64,000 bases of DNA from Paenibacillus piri (GTDB lineage: Bacteria > Bacillota > Bacilli > Paenibacillales > NBRC-103111), in NCBI RefSeq assembly GCF_004354045.1, contig NZ_SMRT01000003.1:124001-188000 (forward strand), read 5' to 3'. A program made the translations under genes and the position numbers. The number at the start of each line of letters is the position of its first letter. The first letter of the stretch is position 1. The notes under the pieces are model-generated. The model did not search any database, was not told the origin of the DNA, and saw only the letters and a list, made by a program, of their open reading frames with translations. This document shows positions 31,736 through 41,370 of the stretch, one piece after another.

Positions 31736-33502
31736 ATGCTGAGCTTTTTCATAAATTTAAAGATTCAAAACAAAATATTTGTCACGTTCGCGCCTCTCTT
31801 TTTTCTTGTCATTTTGTCGATTGCTTACTTTTTCTATTCGTATGCGGAACAAAATATTTTGAAAAAAGCAGGCGATGCCAATCTGAATGTGTTATTTCAA
31901 ATCGCCGATAAAATCGAAATTATCAATGGGAACGTGAAATCGATTTCAACGATGTATTTTCTTGACCCCAACATAAGACTTCTGCTAAAAAATGATTGGA
32001 CCGACCGAAGATATGAAGAACTGGTTACCCAAAACCAAATGAAGACGCTGATTGATACCGTAAACAATAACTTCCAATATTTGAATCATATGATGACCCT
32101 GCTGGGATTCAATGAAAATTATTACAACAACGAAGGGACGGACCGGCGGGATCAGGACAAACTGCGCAGTGCAGCTTGGATAAAATTGTTCGAAGAAGAC
32201 AAGAGTAAAATGATTTGGGCGGATACGTACCGGTTAAACGGGAAGTATATCTTCTCCGTAATCAGCTACATGAGAAACGTGTATACCGGCAAAGACTTGG
32301 GACTGCTTGTTCTCGATTTTGATGAGAATATTTTATTCGATACTTATAAAAACCTGGAAGATAACCATATCCAAATCTACAATTCGCAAGGTATCCTGAT
32401 TTCAGGTCCGGATAAATCCCGGCTCACTACAAGTGCGGTGAATACCGAATTTTTCAAGAAGATAAGCGGCAATCGGTCGGGATATTTTCTCTCCGGATAC
32501 GAAGGCAAAGAAACGTTAATTTCATTCCACAAGGTTCAGCAACTGGATTGGTATATCGTGGATATGACACCTTTATCCTCCTTACTGGAGGGCATGCAGA
32601 GCATCAAGAAATACATTGTGCTCATCGCGATGGCGGAACTGATTATTTTGTTTGTATTGTCGTACATGATTTCGTATGCGATTTCTTCTCCCATTAAAAA
32701 GCTCGTCCAATCGATTAATCTGGCAAGCAGCGGCAACCTGAACCATATGATCGACGTGAACAGGAAAGATGAGATCGGGTTTCTTGTGGCCAAATACAAT
32801 ACGATGCTGGAGCGAATCGATTCGCTCATGAAGGAGATCGTCATTCAGCATGAAAAGAAGCGAAGAGCCGAGATGCAGGGCCTGCAAGCCCAGATGAATC
32901 CGCACTTTTTGTATAATACCTTAAATTCGATACGCTGGATGGTAAGGACAAACCAGCCCGATCTGACGAATGACATGATCATCTCTCTCGTACGGCTGCT
33001 CCGACAAAATTTTAATGCCGGCAACGAGTTGATTACGTTTTCGGATGAGCTTAAGTTTTTATCGGACTATATTTTGATTCAGAAAGTCAGATACGGCGAT
33101 AAATTCGATGTAGTGTGTGATTTTGACGAAAAGATTCTTCCATGTTATACGTTAAGGCTTCTGTTCCAACCGATTCTCGAGAATGCGATTTTTCACGGTA
33201 TCGAGCCGAAGGACGGAAACGGGATTATTCATGTGAAAATATACCCTGACGGGGACCGGATCATAGTTGAAATTTTCGATGACGGGGTAGGGATCGATTT
33301 GAATGAGCAGCCGTCCCCTTTATCGGAGGGGTATCCGTCGTATCGTGAGGAATCAAACGGGATCGGACTACGGAACATTCAACAACGAATCAAGCTGCAT
33401 TTCGGAGACAACTACGGTGTATGGCTGCACAGCGCCAAAGATTGGGGAACGCGAGTGACAATTGTGCTCCCCGTGATCCGGGAAAGGGATGTGACCCAAT
33501 GA
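31736..33502 (+). CDS. YesM-type sensor histidine kinase
   Basis: The protein has 588 residues. The first membrane helix covers about 15-37. An extracytoplasmic sensor domain (about 38-290, Cache-like) and a second helix near 293-313 follow. A HAMP segment (314-370) includes ISSPIKKLVQSINLASSG. The phospho-acceptor is in QAQMNPHFLYNTLNSIRW near 385, and the ATP-binding domain shows LQPI-EN (here LLFQPILENAIFHGI) and GIGLRNIQQRI. Members sense extracellular sugars or other signals. GTGAGGT precedes the ATG. It overlaps the response-regulator gene (ATGA), and the pair stands just upstream of an ABC sugar importer that it likely controls. Confidence 0.95.
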   Translation: MLSFFINLKIQNKIFVTFAPLFFLVILSIAYFFYSYAEQNILKKAGDANLNVLFQIADKIEIINGNVKSISTMYFLDPNIRLLLKNDWTDRRYEELVTQNQMKTLIDTVNNNFQYLNHMMTLLGFNENYYNNEGTDRRDQDKLRSAAWIKLFEEDKSKMIWADTYRLNGKYIFSVISYMRNVYTGKDLGLLVLDFDENILFDTYKNLEDNHIQIYNSQGILISGPDKSRLTTSAVNTEFFKKISGNRSGYFLSGYEGKETLISFHKVQQLDWYIVDMTPLSSLLEGMQSIKKYIVLIAMAELIILFVLSYMISYAISSPIKKLVQSINLASSGNLNHMIDVNRKDEIGFLVAKYNTMLERIDSLMKEIVIQHEKKRRAEMQGLQAQMNPHFLYNTLNSIRWMVRTNQPDLTNDMIISLVRLLRQNFNAGNELITFSDELKFLSDYILIQKVRYGDKFDVVCDFDEKILPCYTLRLLFQPILENAIFHGIEPKDGNGIIHVKIYPDGDRIIVEIFDDGVGIDLNEQPSPLSEGYPSYREESNGIGLRNIQQRIKLHFGDNYGVWLHSAKDWGTRVTIVLPVIRERDVTQ

Positions 33503-35112
33503 ATACAGCGTTAACCATATTGATTGTTGATGATGAGAAACCGATTCGTCAATGGTTTGAATACGTTATCCGCCAATACGAAGAAGAATTCGAAATTGCC
33601 GGTGTCTGTTCGAATGGCAAAGAAGCCCTTGACATGTATGAGCAATATAAACCGGACATTATTATTACGGATATTCGCATGCCGGTCATGGATGGACTTG
33701 AGCTGATCCAGGCGGTTAAAGAACGGGGGGGCTCCCCGCAATTTCTAATTCTCAGCAATTACGACCATTTTGAATATGTGAAAAAAGGCTTAGTAATGGG
33801 CGCAAAGGATTATTTACTTAAGGCGGAGACGGCGGATGTGGAAATCATCGAAGCGTTAAGAATCATCCGTAAAGAAGGCTGGGGCAATACGCGGGCTGCA
33901 ATTGCCGGGGACAGTCATGAATTTGCAGGAACATTGATCCGGGACTATCTACGCCATCATTCGATTGGGCAAGAGCCCCTGCAGAAAATTGAGAGTTATT
34001 TGGCCGATGCCTCTTTGTGCCCGGGGTATATATTGACGTTTTCGATGGACGGTTACTTTGCATGGGCTAGGGCTGCCAACAGTTCGGAGGAGGAGACGAG
34101 GGCAAGGCTCGATTTACTGTCCGCTATTATACAAGAGCACCTCAAGAAATGGATTTCATCCGTAGCCGCTGTTCAAACTGCCGAAAACGAGTGCGTTATC
34201 ATTGTTGGGAAGAGAACGGATGATGGACGCCCGTTTGTGGAAGTTTTGCCTAGGCTCTGCGAAGAAATGAATAATTATCTTCGGTTGCGCTTCGGCTGTA
34301 CGGTCTCTTTTGGGTTCGGCTCGGCATTTGAGACGCTCAAAGAAATGAAGCTGGCTTACACCGGGGCGAATGAAGCCAAGGAGTATAGATTTTACTCCGG
34401 TCCGTCCGGTCTGCATGTGTATGGACGGCATAAGAAAGATGATGTGACGCGGGATCGCTGCTTGATGTATGTTCATGAATTACTGAAACATTTTCAATTT
34501 GCCGATGAGCATGTCGTAGAACGAGTTGATCAAACGCTTGACGGAATTTTCAATGAAGGGCAAAACGGACTAACGCCACAAGACGCTAAAAAAATGATAG
34601 TCAATATGATGGAAATGCTCAACCATAAGCTGATGGGGATGATGGAAGGGGGAACGACAAGCCCGTTTCTTTACGACCCGGACTTTCTTTTGCAAGACAG
34701 TGAATTTAAGAGCCACTTTCGCAACCGGGTCATAGAGCAGCTTACCGCCATGCTGGAGACATCGACCCGACACCTGTTTCGGTACAGTGAAGCTACCAAT
34801 AAAATCATTCGGTATTTATTCGAACACTACCCGCAAAAGGTGGAAATGTTTCAATTGGCCAGTCTGGTTCATCTGAACGAAAACTATATTTCCCAAATGT
34901 TTAAAAAAGAGACCGGTCAATCCGTAACCCGGTTTTTGATGTCGGTTCGAATGGAACGCGCCAAGGAGCTTTTGCTGGAAAATAAATTAAAAATCAATGA
35001 AATTGCCTCCGAGGTAGGTTATACTAGCGAGTCTCATTTTTGCACGGCCTTCAAAATGTATTACGGGAAATCTCCACGAAATTTTATGGGGGACCTAAGA
35101 AAAGTGAAATAA
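33499..35112 (+). CDS. YesN-type response regulator with AraC DNA-binding domain
   Basis: The protein has 537 residues. The receiver domain (1-125) begins ILIVDDEKPIRQW; the phospho-accepting Asp is in DIIITDIRMPVMDG near 58, and the lysine is in DYLLKAETADV. A long middle region of about 280 residues precedes two C-terminal helix-turn-helix motifs (about 435-537). These include LASLVHLNENYISQMFKKE and INEIASEVGYTSESHFCTAF. The ATG at 33499 overlaps the kinase stop; the longer frame from 33421 lies inside the kinase gene. It probably activates the adjacent importer and sulfatase operon. Confidence 0.95.
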   Translation: MNTALTILIVDDEKPIRQWFEYVIRQYEEEFEIAGVCSNGKEALDMYEQYKPDIIITDIRMPVMDGLELIQAVKERGGSPQFLILSNYDHFEYVKKGLVMGAKDYLLKAETADVEIIEALRIIRKEGWGNTRAAIAGDSHEFAGTLIRDYLRHHSIGQEPLQKIESYLADASLCPGYILTFSMDGYFAWARAANSSEEETRARLDLLSAIIQEHLKKWISSVAAVQTAENECVIIVGKRTDDGRPFVEVLPRLCEEMNNYLRLRFGCTVSFGFGSAFETLKEMKLAYTGANEAKEYRFYSGPSGLHVYGRHKKDDVTRDRCLMYVHELLKHFQFADEHVVERVDQTLDGIFNEGQNGLTPQDAKKMIVNMMEMLNHKLMGMMEGGTTSPFLYDPDFLLQDSEFKSHFRNRVIEQLTAMLETSTRHLFRYSEATNKIIRYLFEHYPQKVEMFQLASLVHLNENYISQMFKKETGQSVTRFLMSVRMERAKELLLENKLKINEIASEVGYTSESHFCTAFKMYYGKSPRNFMGDLRKVK

Positions 35113-35169
35113 ACTCTAAGCACAGCGAAAAAAGATGATTATAACAATTGAAGAAGATCTAATCACAGC

Positions 35170-35215
35170 AAAAGAATAAATAATCGGGCTGCATGGTTAT
35201 TTATTCTTTTTCCTT
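35170..35215 (+). terminator. Intrinsic terminator after the response regulator
   Basis: AAAAGAATAAATAA (35170-35183) pairs with TTATTTATTCTTTT (35197-35210), followed by TCCTTTT. It separates the regulators from the importer operon, which should have its own promoter. Confidence 0.85.
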
Positions 35216-35294
35216 TTATATTAAGTAAAGCAAAGGCGATTCATATAGTTAACCGTTTGCAAAGCGTGTCTTTGAATATCTAGGGGGGATTTCG

Positions 35295-36584
35295 TTGAAA
35301 AAAGCAATTGTTTCCGGACTGGTACTGACATCCGTTATGGCGAGTGTATTAACAGCCTGTGGGGGTACCGCTGTTGAACAAATCAATAAAGAAACCGGGA
35401 AGGCTACGCCCAGCAGCACTGTACTTAAATTTTGGCTCCGTGGAAACGCTTCCGAACCACTGAACAAAAGTTTAGTAGCGGACTTTAAAGAATATGAGCA
35501 GAAGCATCCGAATGTCAAGATCGTTGCCGATTTTGTGCCTATTGCCGATGTAGAAACCAAATGGAATGCGGCGTTTGCGGGAGGGACGGCTCCGGATTTG
35601 TTTGATGTCGGGATCGTGAATCTTCCGAGCAGAGCCCAACTGAATCAATTCGCCGTACTGGATAGTTATATTCAAAAGTGGGAGGACAAGGCGGATATTC
35701 AAGAAAATATTATTAATTTGGGGAAGTTTAAAGAAAAGGTTTACGGAATCGGTTATGCTCCGACGCCTTATGTATTCGCCTACCGTAAAGACTTTTTTCA
35801 GGAAGCGGGTCTGGATCCTAACTCGCCACCCAAAAATTGGGATGAGCTTAAGCAATATGCGATGAAATTAACCAAGAAAGACGGAAACCAGGTCATTAGA
35901 GCCGGTTTCGATATTCCGAAGCAGGAAGATTCGTTATTGTTCGAAATATTTGCCAGACAGAACGGGAACATCCTGGTGGATGAGATGAATGAAGTTCCTG
36001 TGTTCGACCAGCCGACTGCCGTTGAAGCGGTACAATATCTGGTTGATCTAATGCCATACTCAATTCCGTTCGCGGACATGAATAAGGTGGACAACATTCC
36101 GTTTACTAAGGGCAAATCGTCCATGAGTTATTTGTTGCCGGATACGATTAAGAACATGATTAACAACGATCCGTCTTTAGTGGACAAGATCGGTATCGTC
36201 AGCAACGTACCGGGTAAAAAACCGGCAACGTTCAGCGGATTGCGTCTGTTCTCCATGTCCGAACAAAGTAAAAATAAAGACGCCGCCTGGGATTTGATTA
36301 CCTTTTTGATGAGCAAGGACAAGATGGCCGCCAGGATGAAAGATACCAACACGGCGGTGGTGAGGAAATCTCTTGTCGAGGACTATATTAAATTGGATCC
36401 TGCGTTTAATAAGCCGGTTATGGATGCTATATCAGTGGGATCCGGGCGCCCTAGCGTTACATGGTCACCGCTTTACAGAAAATATGCAACCCAAGGCTAT
36501 GAGGAGTCGGCTTTTAAAAGAAAGCCGGTGGATCAGGCTCTGAAGGATGCCGTAACCAAATTGAAAGAAGAGATTTCCAAGTAA
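35295..36584 (+). CDS. ABC transporter sugar-binding lipoprotein (family 1)
   Basis: The protein has 429 residues. Its lipoprotein signal ends LTAC at residue 23. It shows the family-1 pattern: VLKFWLRGNASEP near 44, then VADFVPIADVETKWNAAFAGG and APDLFDVG. The later part has YAPTPYVFAYRKDFFQEAGL and PPKNWDELKQYA. It delivers an oligosaccharide to the permeases below. Translation starts at TTG 35295 behind GGGGGGAT. The gene heads a four-gene operon with two permeases and a sulfatase. The ATPase is not encoded here; such importers commonly share an MsmX-type ATPase. Confidence 0.94.
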   Translation: MKKAIVSGLVLTSVMASVLTACGGTAVEQINKETGKATPSSTVLKFWLRGNASEPLNKSLVADFKEYEQKHPNVKIVADFVPIADVETKWNAAFAGGTAPDLFDVGIVNLPSRAQLNQFAVLDSYIQKWEDKADIQENIINLGKFKEKVYGIGYAPTPYVFAYRKDFFQEAGLDPNSPPKNWDELKQYAMKLTKKDGNQVIRAGFDIPKQEDSLLFEIFARQNGNILVDEMNEVPVFDQPTAVEAVQYLVDLMPYSIPFADMNKVDNIPFTKGKSSMSYLLPDTIKNMINNDPSLVDKIGIVSNVPGKKPATFSGLRLFSMSEQSKNKDAAWDLITFLMSKDKMAARMKDTNTAVVRKSLVEDYIKLDPAFNKPVMDAISVGSGRPSVTWSPLYRKYATQGYEESAFKRKPVDQALKDAVTKLKEEISK

Positions 36585-36606
36585 CACGCGGAGGAAAACA
36601 ATCCCT

Positions 36607-37497
36607 ATGCCTTTAAAAATGCTGTTGAGAAAAAATCACTTTAGTGATCCGGTAGCTTACTTGCTGATTGCTCCTTTTTACCTGATGTTCCTATATTTTA
36701 TTTTCATTCCGGCCCTAGAGGTTATCGTTTATAGTTTCACCGACTTCAACCTGTTTGAGCAAAAGCATTTTATAGGGCTGAACAACTACGTGAAACTGCT
36801 GAAGGACGATGTTTTTCTCAAGTCAATTCAAAATACCTTGATTTATCTGTTGTTCACCATAGTCCCAATGATGGCGCTTGGAATGTTGGCTGCAGTAGTC
36901 ATGAATATCAAATGGGTGAATACGAAGGTCGCGAGAACCTTCATATTCACGCCCTACATCGTTTCCATGGTTGCGGTTTCGATGGTTTGGATGCTGCTCT
37001 ACGATCCGTCGCATGGTATTTTTAACCGGATATTAATAGCATTGGGGATGTCGCCTAAAGAGTGGCTCATAGATCCACAATGGTCGTTATTTTCCATTGT
37101 TTTGATGAGCATATGGAAGGGCGTCGGCTATAATATGATCATTTTTTTGGCCGGGCTGCAAGGGATTCCCCGGGATCTGTACGAGGCCGCGGACGTGGAT
37201 GGGGCGGGCAAGTGGCATCAATTCATCCATATTACCGTTCCCATGTTGGCTCCGGCTACGTTCTTTCTTTTTGTGACGGGCATTATTGCTTCGTTTAACG
37301 TATTTGAGCAGGTCAACGTCATGACAGCAGGAGGACCGGTGAATTCGACGACGACCATTGTACACCAAATCTATCTTCGGGCATTTACGGAATTCAAAAT
37401 GGGTTATGCTTCTGCTCAATCCGTTGTGCTGCTGCTTGGTGTTCTGTTGATTACCGTGTTAAACATGAAGTTCGGAGCCTCGAAACATAAAAAGTAA
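36607..37497 (+). CDS. ABC sugar permease, MalF/UgpA type
   Basis: The protein has 296 residues and six membrane segments. The EAA loop is LYEAADVDGAGKWHQFIHIT near residue 195-214. It follows the binding-protein gene by 22 nt, and GGAGG lies upstream with a longish 12-nt spacer. It partners with the permease at 37523. Confidence 0.95.
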   Translation: MPLKMLLRKNHFSDPVAYLLIAPFYLMFLYFIFIPALEVIVYSFTDFNLFEQKHFIGLNNYVKLLKDDVFLKSIQNTLIYLLFTIVPMMALGMLAAVVMNIKWVNTKVARTFIFTPYIVSMVAVSMVWMLLYDPSHGIFNRILIALGMSPKEWLIDPQWSLFSIVLMSIWKGVGYNMIIFLAGLQGIPRDLYEAADVDGAGKWHQFIHITVPMLAPATFFLFVTGIIASFNVFEQVNVMTAGGPVNSTTTIVHQIYLRAFTEFKMGYASAQSVVLLLGVLLITVLNMKFGASKHKK

Positions 37498-37522
37498 ATC
37501 GACTAAAAGGTAAGGAGATCGG

Positions 37523-38389
37523 ATGGAACCAACAAGAGCTAAAAGATGGGTTGTTCAAGGATTGGTTGTTGCGTTTGCATGTATTTTTATGGTTCCGTTT
37601 ATCATTATGCTTGTAACATCGTTGAAATCGATGGCTGAAATTCAGTCTCCGTCGTTTCAACTGCTGCCTCATACTTACCTGTTCTCAAATTATGCAAATG
37701 CGATGAGCCAGGGCAACTGGCCCCGTTATTTTATGAATTCAACCATTATTACCTCGACGACAGTAGGGATCGGCATCATTGTTATGTCGGTAGCAGGGTT
37801 TGCATTTGCCAGATTGAACTTTGCGGGAAGAAATATACTCTTTCTGTTTTCGCTGGTAGGTCTGATGATTCCTGAGCAAGTAATTATGATTCCCGTGTTT
37901 ATGAAAATCAAGAGTATCCCGTTTGCCGGCGGCAATGATATCTGGGGCAATGGTGGGACAGGATGGCTCAACTCGTATTGGGGGTTGATTGTTCCGCATT
38001 TGGCTCATCCCTTCGGCATGTTTTTATTCCGGCAGTTTTTCCTGGGATTCCCCAAGGAATTGGATGAAGCCGCGAAGGTGGACGGCTGTTCGAGATTGCG
38101 TTCCTTTTTTAACATATACATTCCTTTAAGCCTTCCGGTATTTGCAACCGTAGCGCTGCTGAAAACAATCAATAACTGGAATCAATATACGTGGCCGCTA
38201 ATTATTACGAACTCTGATGAAATGAAAACCGTACAATTGGCCTTAAGTATGTTTAAGTCGGAATCAGGACTTCAATGGAACTACATTATGGCTTCTACGA
38301 CATTAATCGCTATACCGATGTTGCTGCTGTTTGTTTTTCTGCAAAAATACTATGTGCAAGGTATTGTGAGCTCAGGCGTTAAAGGATAG
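37523..38389 (+). CDS. ABC sugar permease, MalG/UgpE type
   Basis: The protein has 288 residues and six membrane segments. The EAA loop is LDEAAKVDGCSRLRSFFNIY near 180-200, and the C-terminus is LLFVFLQKYYVQGIVSSGVKG in two parts (QKYYVQGIVS, SGVKG), typical of this group. AAGGAGAT precedes the ATG. It lies 10 nt before the sulfatase gene. Confidence 0.95.
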   Translation: MEPTRAKRWVVQGLVVAFACIFMVPFIIMLVTSLKSMAEIQSPSFQLLPHTYLFSNYANAMSQGNWPRYFMNSTIITSTTVGIGIIVMSVAGFAFARLNFAGRNILFLFSLVGLMIPEQVIMIPVFMKIKSIPFAGGNDIWGNGGTGWLNSYWGLIVPHLAHPFGMFLFRQFFLGFPKELDEAAKVDGCSRLRSFFNIYIPLSLPVFATVALLKTINNWNQYTWPLIITNSDEMKTVQLALSMFKSESGLQWNYIMASTTLIAIPMLLLFVFLQKYYVQGIVSSGVKG

Positions 38390-38399
38390 GGGGATAACA

Positions 38400-39818
38400 A
38401 TGAAACAGCAACAACCCAATATATTATGGTTTTGTACGGACCAGCAGCGTTTTGATACAATCGGCGCGTTAAATAACCCGCATATTCATACGCCGAATTT
38501 AGACAGGCTGGTTAGCGAGGGGGTCGCGTTTACACGGGCCTATGCCCAAAGCACGGTATGTTCCCCGAGCAGAGCCAGTTTCCTGACGGGTCGTTATCCG
38601 AGAACGACGAGAGTGACCAAGAACGGTGGCCCTTATTTTCCTGAGGATGAAGTGCTGGTTACTAAAATGCTGGCAGATCACGGTTACGACTGCGGCCTAG
38701 CCGGGAAGCTTCATTTATCCGGAATTATAGGGCGGATTGAACCCCGCAATGACGACGGCTACCGAGTCTTTAAGTGGAGCCCGGCACAACGCGACGCATG
38801 GCCGATCGGACACGATTACCAAGTATGGCTCAAGCAGCAGGGAATCGAGTGGGGCGAGCATTATAAAGGACGCAACGGCGGGATCCATGAGGACTACCAT
38901 CAGACCACCTGGGCGACAAATGAAGCGATTCACTTCATTAACCATAACAGTGAAGCGCCTTGGCTGATGAGCGTCAATGTGTATGACCCGCACGAACCGT
39001 TTGACCCTCCGCAGACGTATAAGGAACGCTACCGTGCGGAGGACATGCCGCTGCCCAAATGGCAGGAAGGCGAATTAGACAACAAGCCGCGGATTCAAAA
39101 GGAAGATTACCTCAATGGTGGACAAGGCGGTGTCGGCCCGAGCTGCGCAAGCATGAGCGATCTGGAGAAGCAGCAGTACATTGCCGACTATTATGCCATG
39201 ATCGAGCTCGTCGATTGCAACGTCGGAAGGCTGCTTGACGAGTTGGAACGGACTGGGCAACGGGAAAATACCGTTATCATCTTTATGAGCGATCATGGGG
39301 AAATGCTAGGGGATCACGGCTTGATTCTTAAGGGCGCGCATTTCTATGAGGGTCTGGTACATGTCCCTCTGATCATATCGTATCCGGGGCATTTTAAAGA
39401 AAATGTGAGATTTGACGGGTTGGTGGAGCTTGTCGATATTGCCCCTACCTTGCTGGAGCTTGCCGGTATTGAAATTCCTTTTTATATGCAGGGCAAAAGC
39501 CTTCTTCCGATCTTAGAGGGAATGGCTGGCAACGAGTACATACACAAGGATCATGTATATTCGGAATATTACTACGCTTTATTAGGTTCGCACGACCATG
39601 TCTACGCGACCATGTATTATGACGGAAGATACAAGCTGGTTGTCTTCCATGGAGAAGAAGTCGGGGAGTTGTACGATCACGAAAATGATCCGGATGAGTT
39701 TGTAAATCTTTGGGACGATCCTGCTTATTTGGTCAAGAAGTTGGAGTTGATGAAGAAAAGCTTTGATTCCAGCGTATTTACTGTTGATCCCAAACCACTA
39801 TTATGGTTAAAGGCTTAA
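38400..39818 (+). CDS. Cytoplasmic type I sulfatase
   Basis: The protein has 472 residues and no signal peptide. The N-terminus has the metal-binding start PNILWFCTDQQRFD. The catalytic motif is VCSPSRASFLTGRYP near residue 60, where the Cys must be converted to formylglycine. Further metal ligands lie in FMSDHGEMLGDHGL near 300. The C-terminal domain includes YKLVVFHGEEVGELYD. It removes sulfate from a sugar or glycan, probably after import by the linked ABC system. The maturation enzyme is not in this window. The gene is followed by a terminator at 39824-39859. Confidence 0.93.
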   Translation: MKQQQPNILWFCTDQQRFDTIGALNNPHIHTPNLDRLVSEGVAFTRAYAQSTVCSPSRASFLTGRYPRTTRVTKNGGPYFPEDEVLVTKMLADHGYDCGLAGKLHLSGIIGRIEPRNDDGYRVFKWSPAQRDAWPIGHDYQVWLKQQGIEWGEHYKGRNGGIHEDYHQTTWATNEAIHFINHNSEAPWLMSVNVYDPHEPFDPPQTYKERYRAEDMPLPKWQEGELDNKPRIQKEDYLNGGQGGVGPSCASMSDLEKQQYIADYYAMIELVDCNVGRLLDELERTGQRENTVIIFMSDHGEMLGDHGLILKGAHFYEGLVHVPLIISYPGHFKENVRFDGLVELVDIAPTLLELAGIEIPFYMQGKSLLPILEGMAGNEYIHKDHVYSEYYYALLGSHDHVYATMYYDGRYKLVVFHGEEVGELYDHENDPDEFVNLWDDPAYLVKKLELMKKSFDSSVFTVDPKPLLWLKA

Positions 39819-39823
39819 TACTT

Positions 39824-39859
39824 AAAAGGGTGCCACGATAATAAGTGGTGCCCTCTTTG
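39824..39859 (+). terminator. Intrinsic terminator after the sulfatase gene
   Basis: AAAAGGGTGCCAC pairs with GTGGTGCCCTCTTT around a GATAATAA loop. Confidence 0.85.
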
Positions 39860-39972
39860 CCGTGTCCGGGGCAACCGCGACCGAAGTATTTATACCGTGA
39901 ACGGACAAACGGTCCCCGGGCGCATGCATGGAGCAACGAGCTGGGGCGGCACTGGGGATGGGTACAATGAGT
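39860..39972 (+). pseudogene. Short coding remnant of unknown origin
   Basis: One frame reads SIYTVNGQTVPGRMHGATSW and then GGTGDGYNE before a stop at about 39972. It looks like the C-terminal tail of a former protein, but it has no start or ribosome site. I do not recognise the family. Confidence 0.3.
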
Positions 39973-39993
39973 AAAAATGGATAATTATACAAT

Positions 39994-40045
39994 GATGACG
40001 CACTTCAATGAGTGGCTCTGTTCATGAAGTGCGTCATTTTTTTTT
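39994..40045 (+). terminator. Intrinsic terminator upstream of the LacI gene end
   Basis: TGACGCACTTCA (39996-40007) pairs with TGAAGTGCGTCA (40025-40036), followed by nine T. It stops plus-strand transcription from running antisense into the LacI-type gene. Confidence 0.9.
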
Positions 40046-40063
40046 GAAATTGATGATACGGAT

Positions 40064-41104
40064 TTAAAATGTCGGATGAGATGTCGATAGTCTCGGGATC
40101 AGTTGCGTATCAACCTTGATTTTGGTCTTGACCGAGTCTTCAGATTCGATTGATTGAATGATCAGATCGACAGCTAGTTGTGCCATTAGCTCCTTCTCTA
40201 CATGAACGGTAGTGAGTTCGGGTGTGATGATTCGAGATTCTGAAATATTATCGAAACCGACGACGGACAGGTCATCAGGAACTCGAAAACCTAATTCGAT
40301 CAGCGTTTTGATTGCGCTGATCGCTATATAATCGCATTCACAGAAGAAGGCGGTAGGCAGTGGAAGGCCAGTATTAATGCGCTCGCTCAACTGCTGATTG
40401 AGCGATTTTTGTGAAGATAGGATGGTGGGCGCGACAGAGAAATCGCAGCCATCTTCAACGGAAAGTTTTTTTTCACTCAGGGCGTAGGAAAAGCCGCGTC
40501 TCCGTTCTTCAAAATTATGGATCCTAACGTTTGAAGCAATATAACCGATGCTGCGGTGACCGAGTTCATATAAGTGGATACCGGCTTGATATGCACCCAT
40601 CATATTGTTGATTTCAATGAAAGGCACACTCAGAGTATCGTAGCAGTTGTCCAGTACGACCAGCGGCAAAGACAGGAGTCCGGTAATGTTGGCGATTTGA
40701 CTGCGGTCCAAATTGGTTCCCAGCAGAATGATGCCTTCGCAGCGGCGGTCGTCGGAAACCTTTTTGATATCCGATTCAAGATTGTCCAAATCGACGGTAC
40801 TGAACATAAGCGAATATCCTTTCATCCGGCATCGTTCTTCGATGTAATGAATGAGTTCGCGGAAGAAAGGCTGCTGATAATAGTGCTCTAATACGATTCC
40901 GGAATTGGCGAAGACCAGGAAGGTCAACAATTTGTTCGCTCTTTCTGCCGTTCCGGTACGTGGTTTCGGCAAATAACCGTTATCTCGCGCGATTTGCAGA
41001 ATGCGCTCCCTTGTGTCCGGTCCAATTCCAGGCTTTCCGCTAAACGCCAGGGATACAGCAGATTTAGATACTCCTGCAAGTTTTGCAATATCCTCCATTT
41101 TCAA
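40064..41104 (-). CDS. LacI-family transcriptional regulator
   Basis: The protein has 346 residues. The DNA-binding domain (1-50) reads MEDIAKLAGVSKSAVSLAFS with GYLPKPR as hinge. The periplasmic-binding-protein-like ligand domain follows (about 60-340), with VVGFDNISESRIITPELTTV near 280. The likely start is TTG at 41102-41104, since GGAGATG is about 11 nt upstream; an ATG two codons later is possible. It is divergent from the isomerase/transketolase operon, and both promoter regions share a TTTAGTAA-TTTAGT repeat, so it probably represses both. Confidence 0.94.
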   Translation of the reverse strand: MKMEDIAKLAGVSKSAVSLAFSGKPGIGPDTRERILQIARDNGYLPKPRTGTAERANKLLTFLVFANSGIVLEHYYQQPFFRELIHYIEERCRMKGYSLMFSTVDLDNLESDIKKVSDDRRCEGIILLGTNLDRSQIANITGLLSLPLVVLDNCYDTLSVPFIEINNMMGAYQAGIHLYELGHRSIGYIASNVRIHNFEERRRGFSYALSEKKLSVEDGCDFSVAPTILSSQKSLNQQLSERINTGLPLPTAFFCECDYIAISAIKTLIELGFRVPDDLSVVGFDNISESRIITPELTTVHVEKELMAQLAVDLIIQSIESEDSVKTKIKVDTQLIPRLSTSHPTF

Positions 41105-41136
41105 ATCAAAAGCATCTCCATTTCTAACGAGGTGAG

Positions 41137-41177
41137 TTTAGTAAGTTTAGTGTACATGGTTTTTATGAAATAATCAA
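41137..41177 (-). promoter_or_regulatory. Promoter and operator-like repeat of the LacI gene
   Basis: On the minus strand TTGATT (41172-41177) and TACACT (41149-41154) are spaced 17 bp. TTTAGTAAGTTTAGT (plus strand, 41137-41151) overlaps the -10 and start region. Confidence 0.6.
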
Positions 41178-41251
41178 TTGTTGCTAAATAAGTTTATACT
41201 TAGTTTATATAAATAACTGAAATATTTATGTTAAAACAACTAAAATATGCA

Positions 41252-41335
41252 TTGACCTGCCTGTTATTGGATGATAAATTAATGATAAGCAAAATACACT
41301 TCGTTTTGTCTATCGAAAATTTAGTAATGTTTAGT
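41252..41335 (+). promoter_or_regulatory. Promoter and operator-like repeat of the isomerase operon
   Basis: TTGACC (41252-41257) and TAAATT (41275-41280) are spaced 17 bp. About 35-50 nt downstream, TTTAGTAATGTTTAGT (41320-41335) repeats the motif seen at 41137-41151. Confidence 0.6.
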
Positions 41336-41370
41336 TAATTTGTTTATAAAATTCGCAAAAAGGAGATGCC

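Noticed and set aside
35248..35261. Possible cre before the sulfatase-linked importer (minus-strand TGCAAACGGTTAAC)
   Set aside because: The last two conserved positions (CA) do not match, so it is weaker than the full match at 50016.
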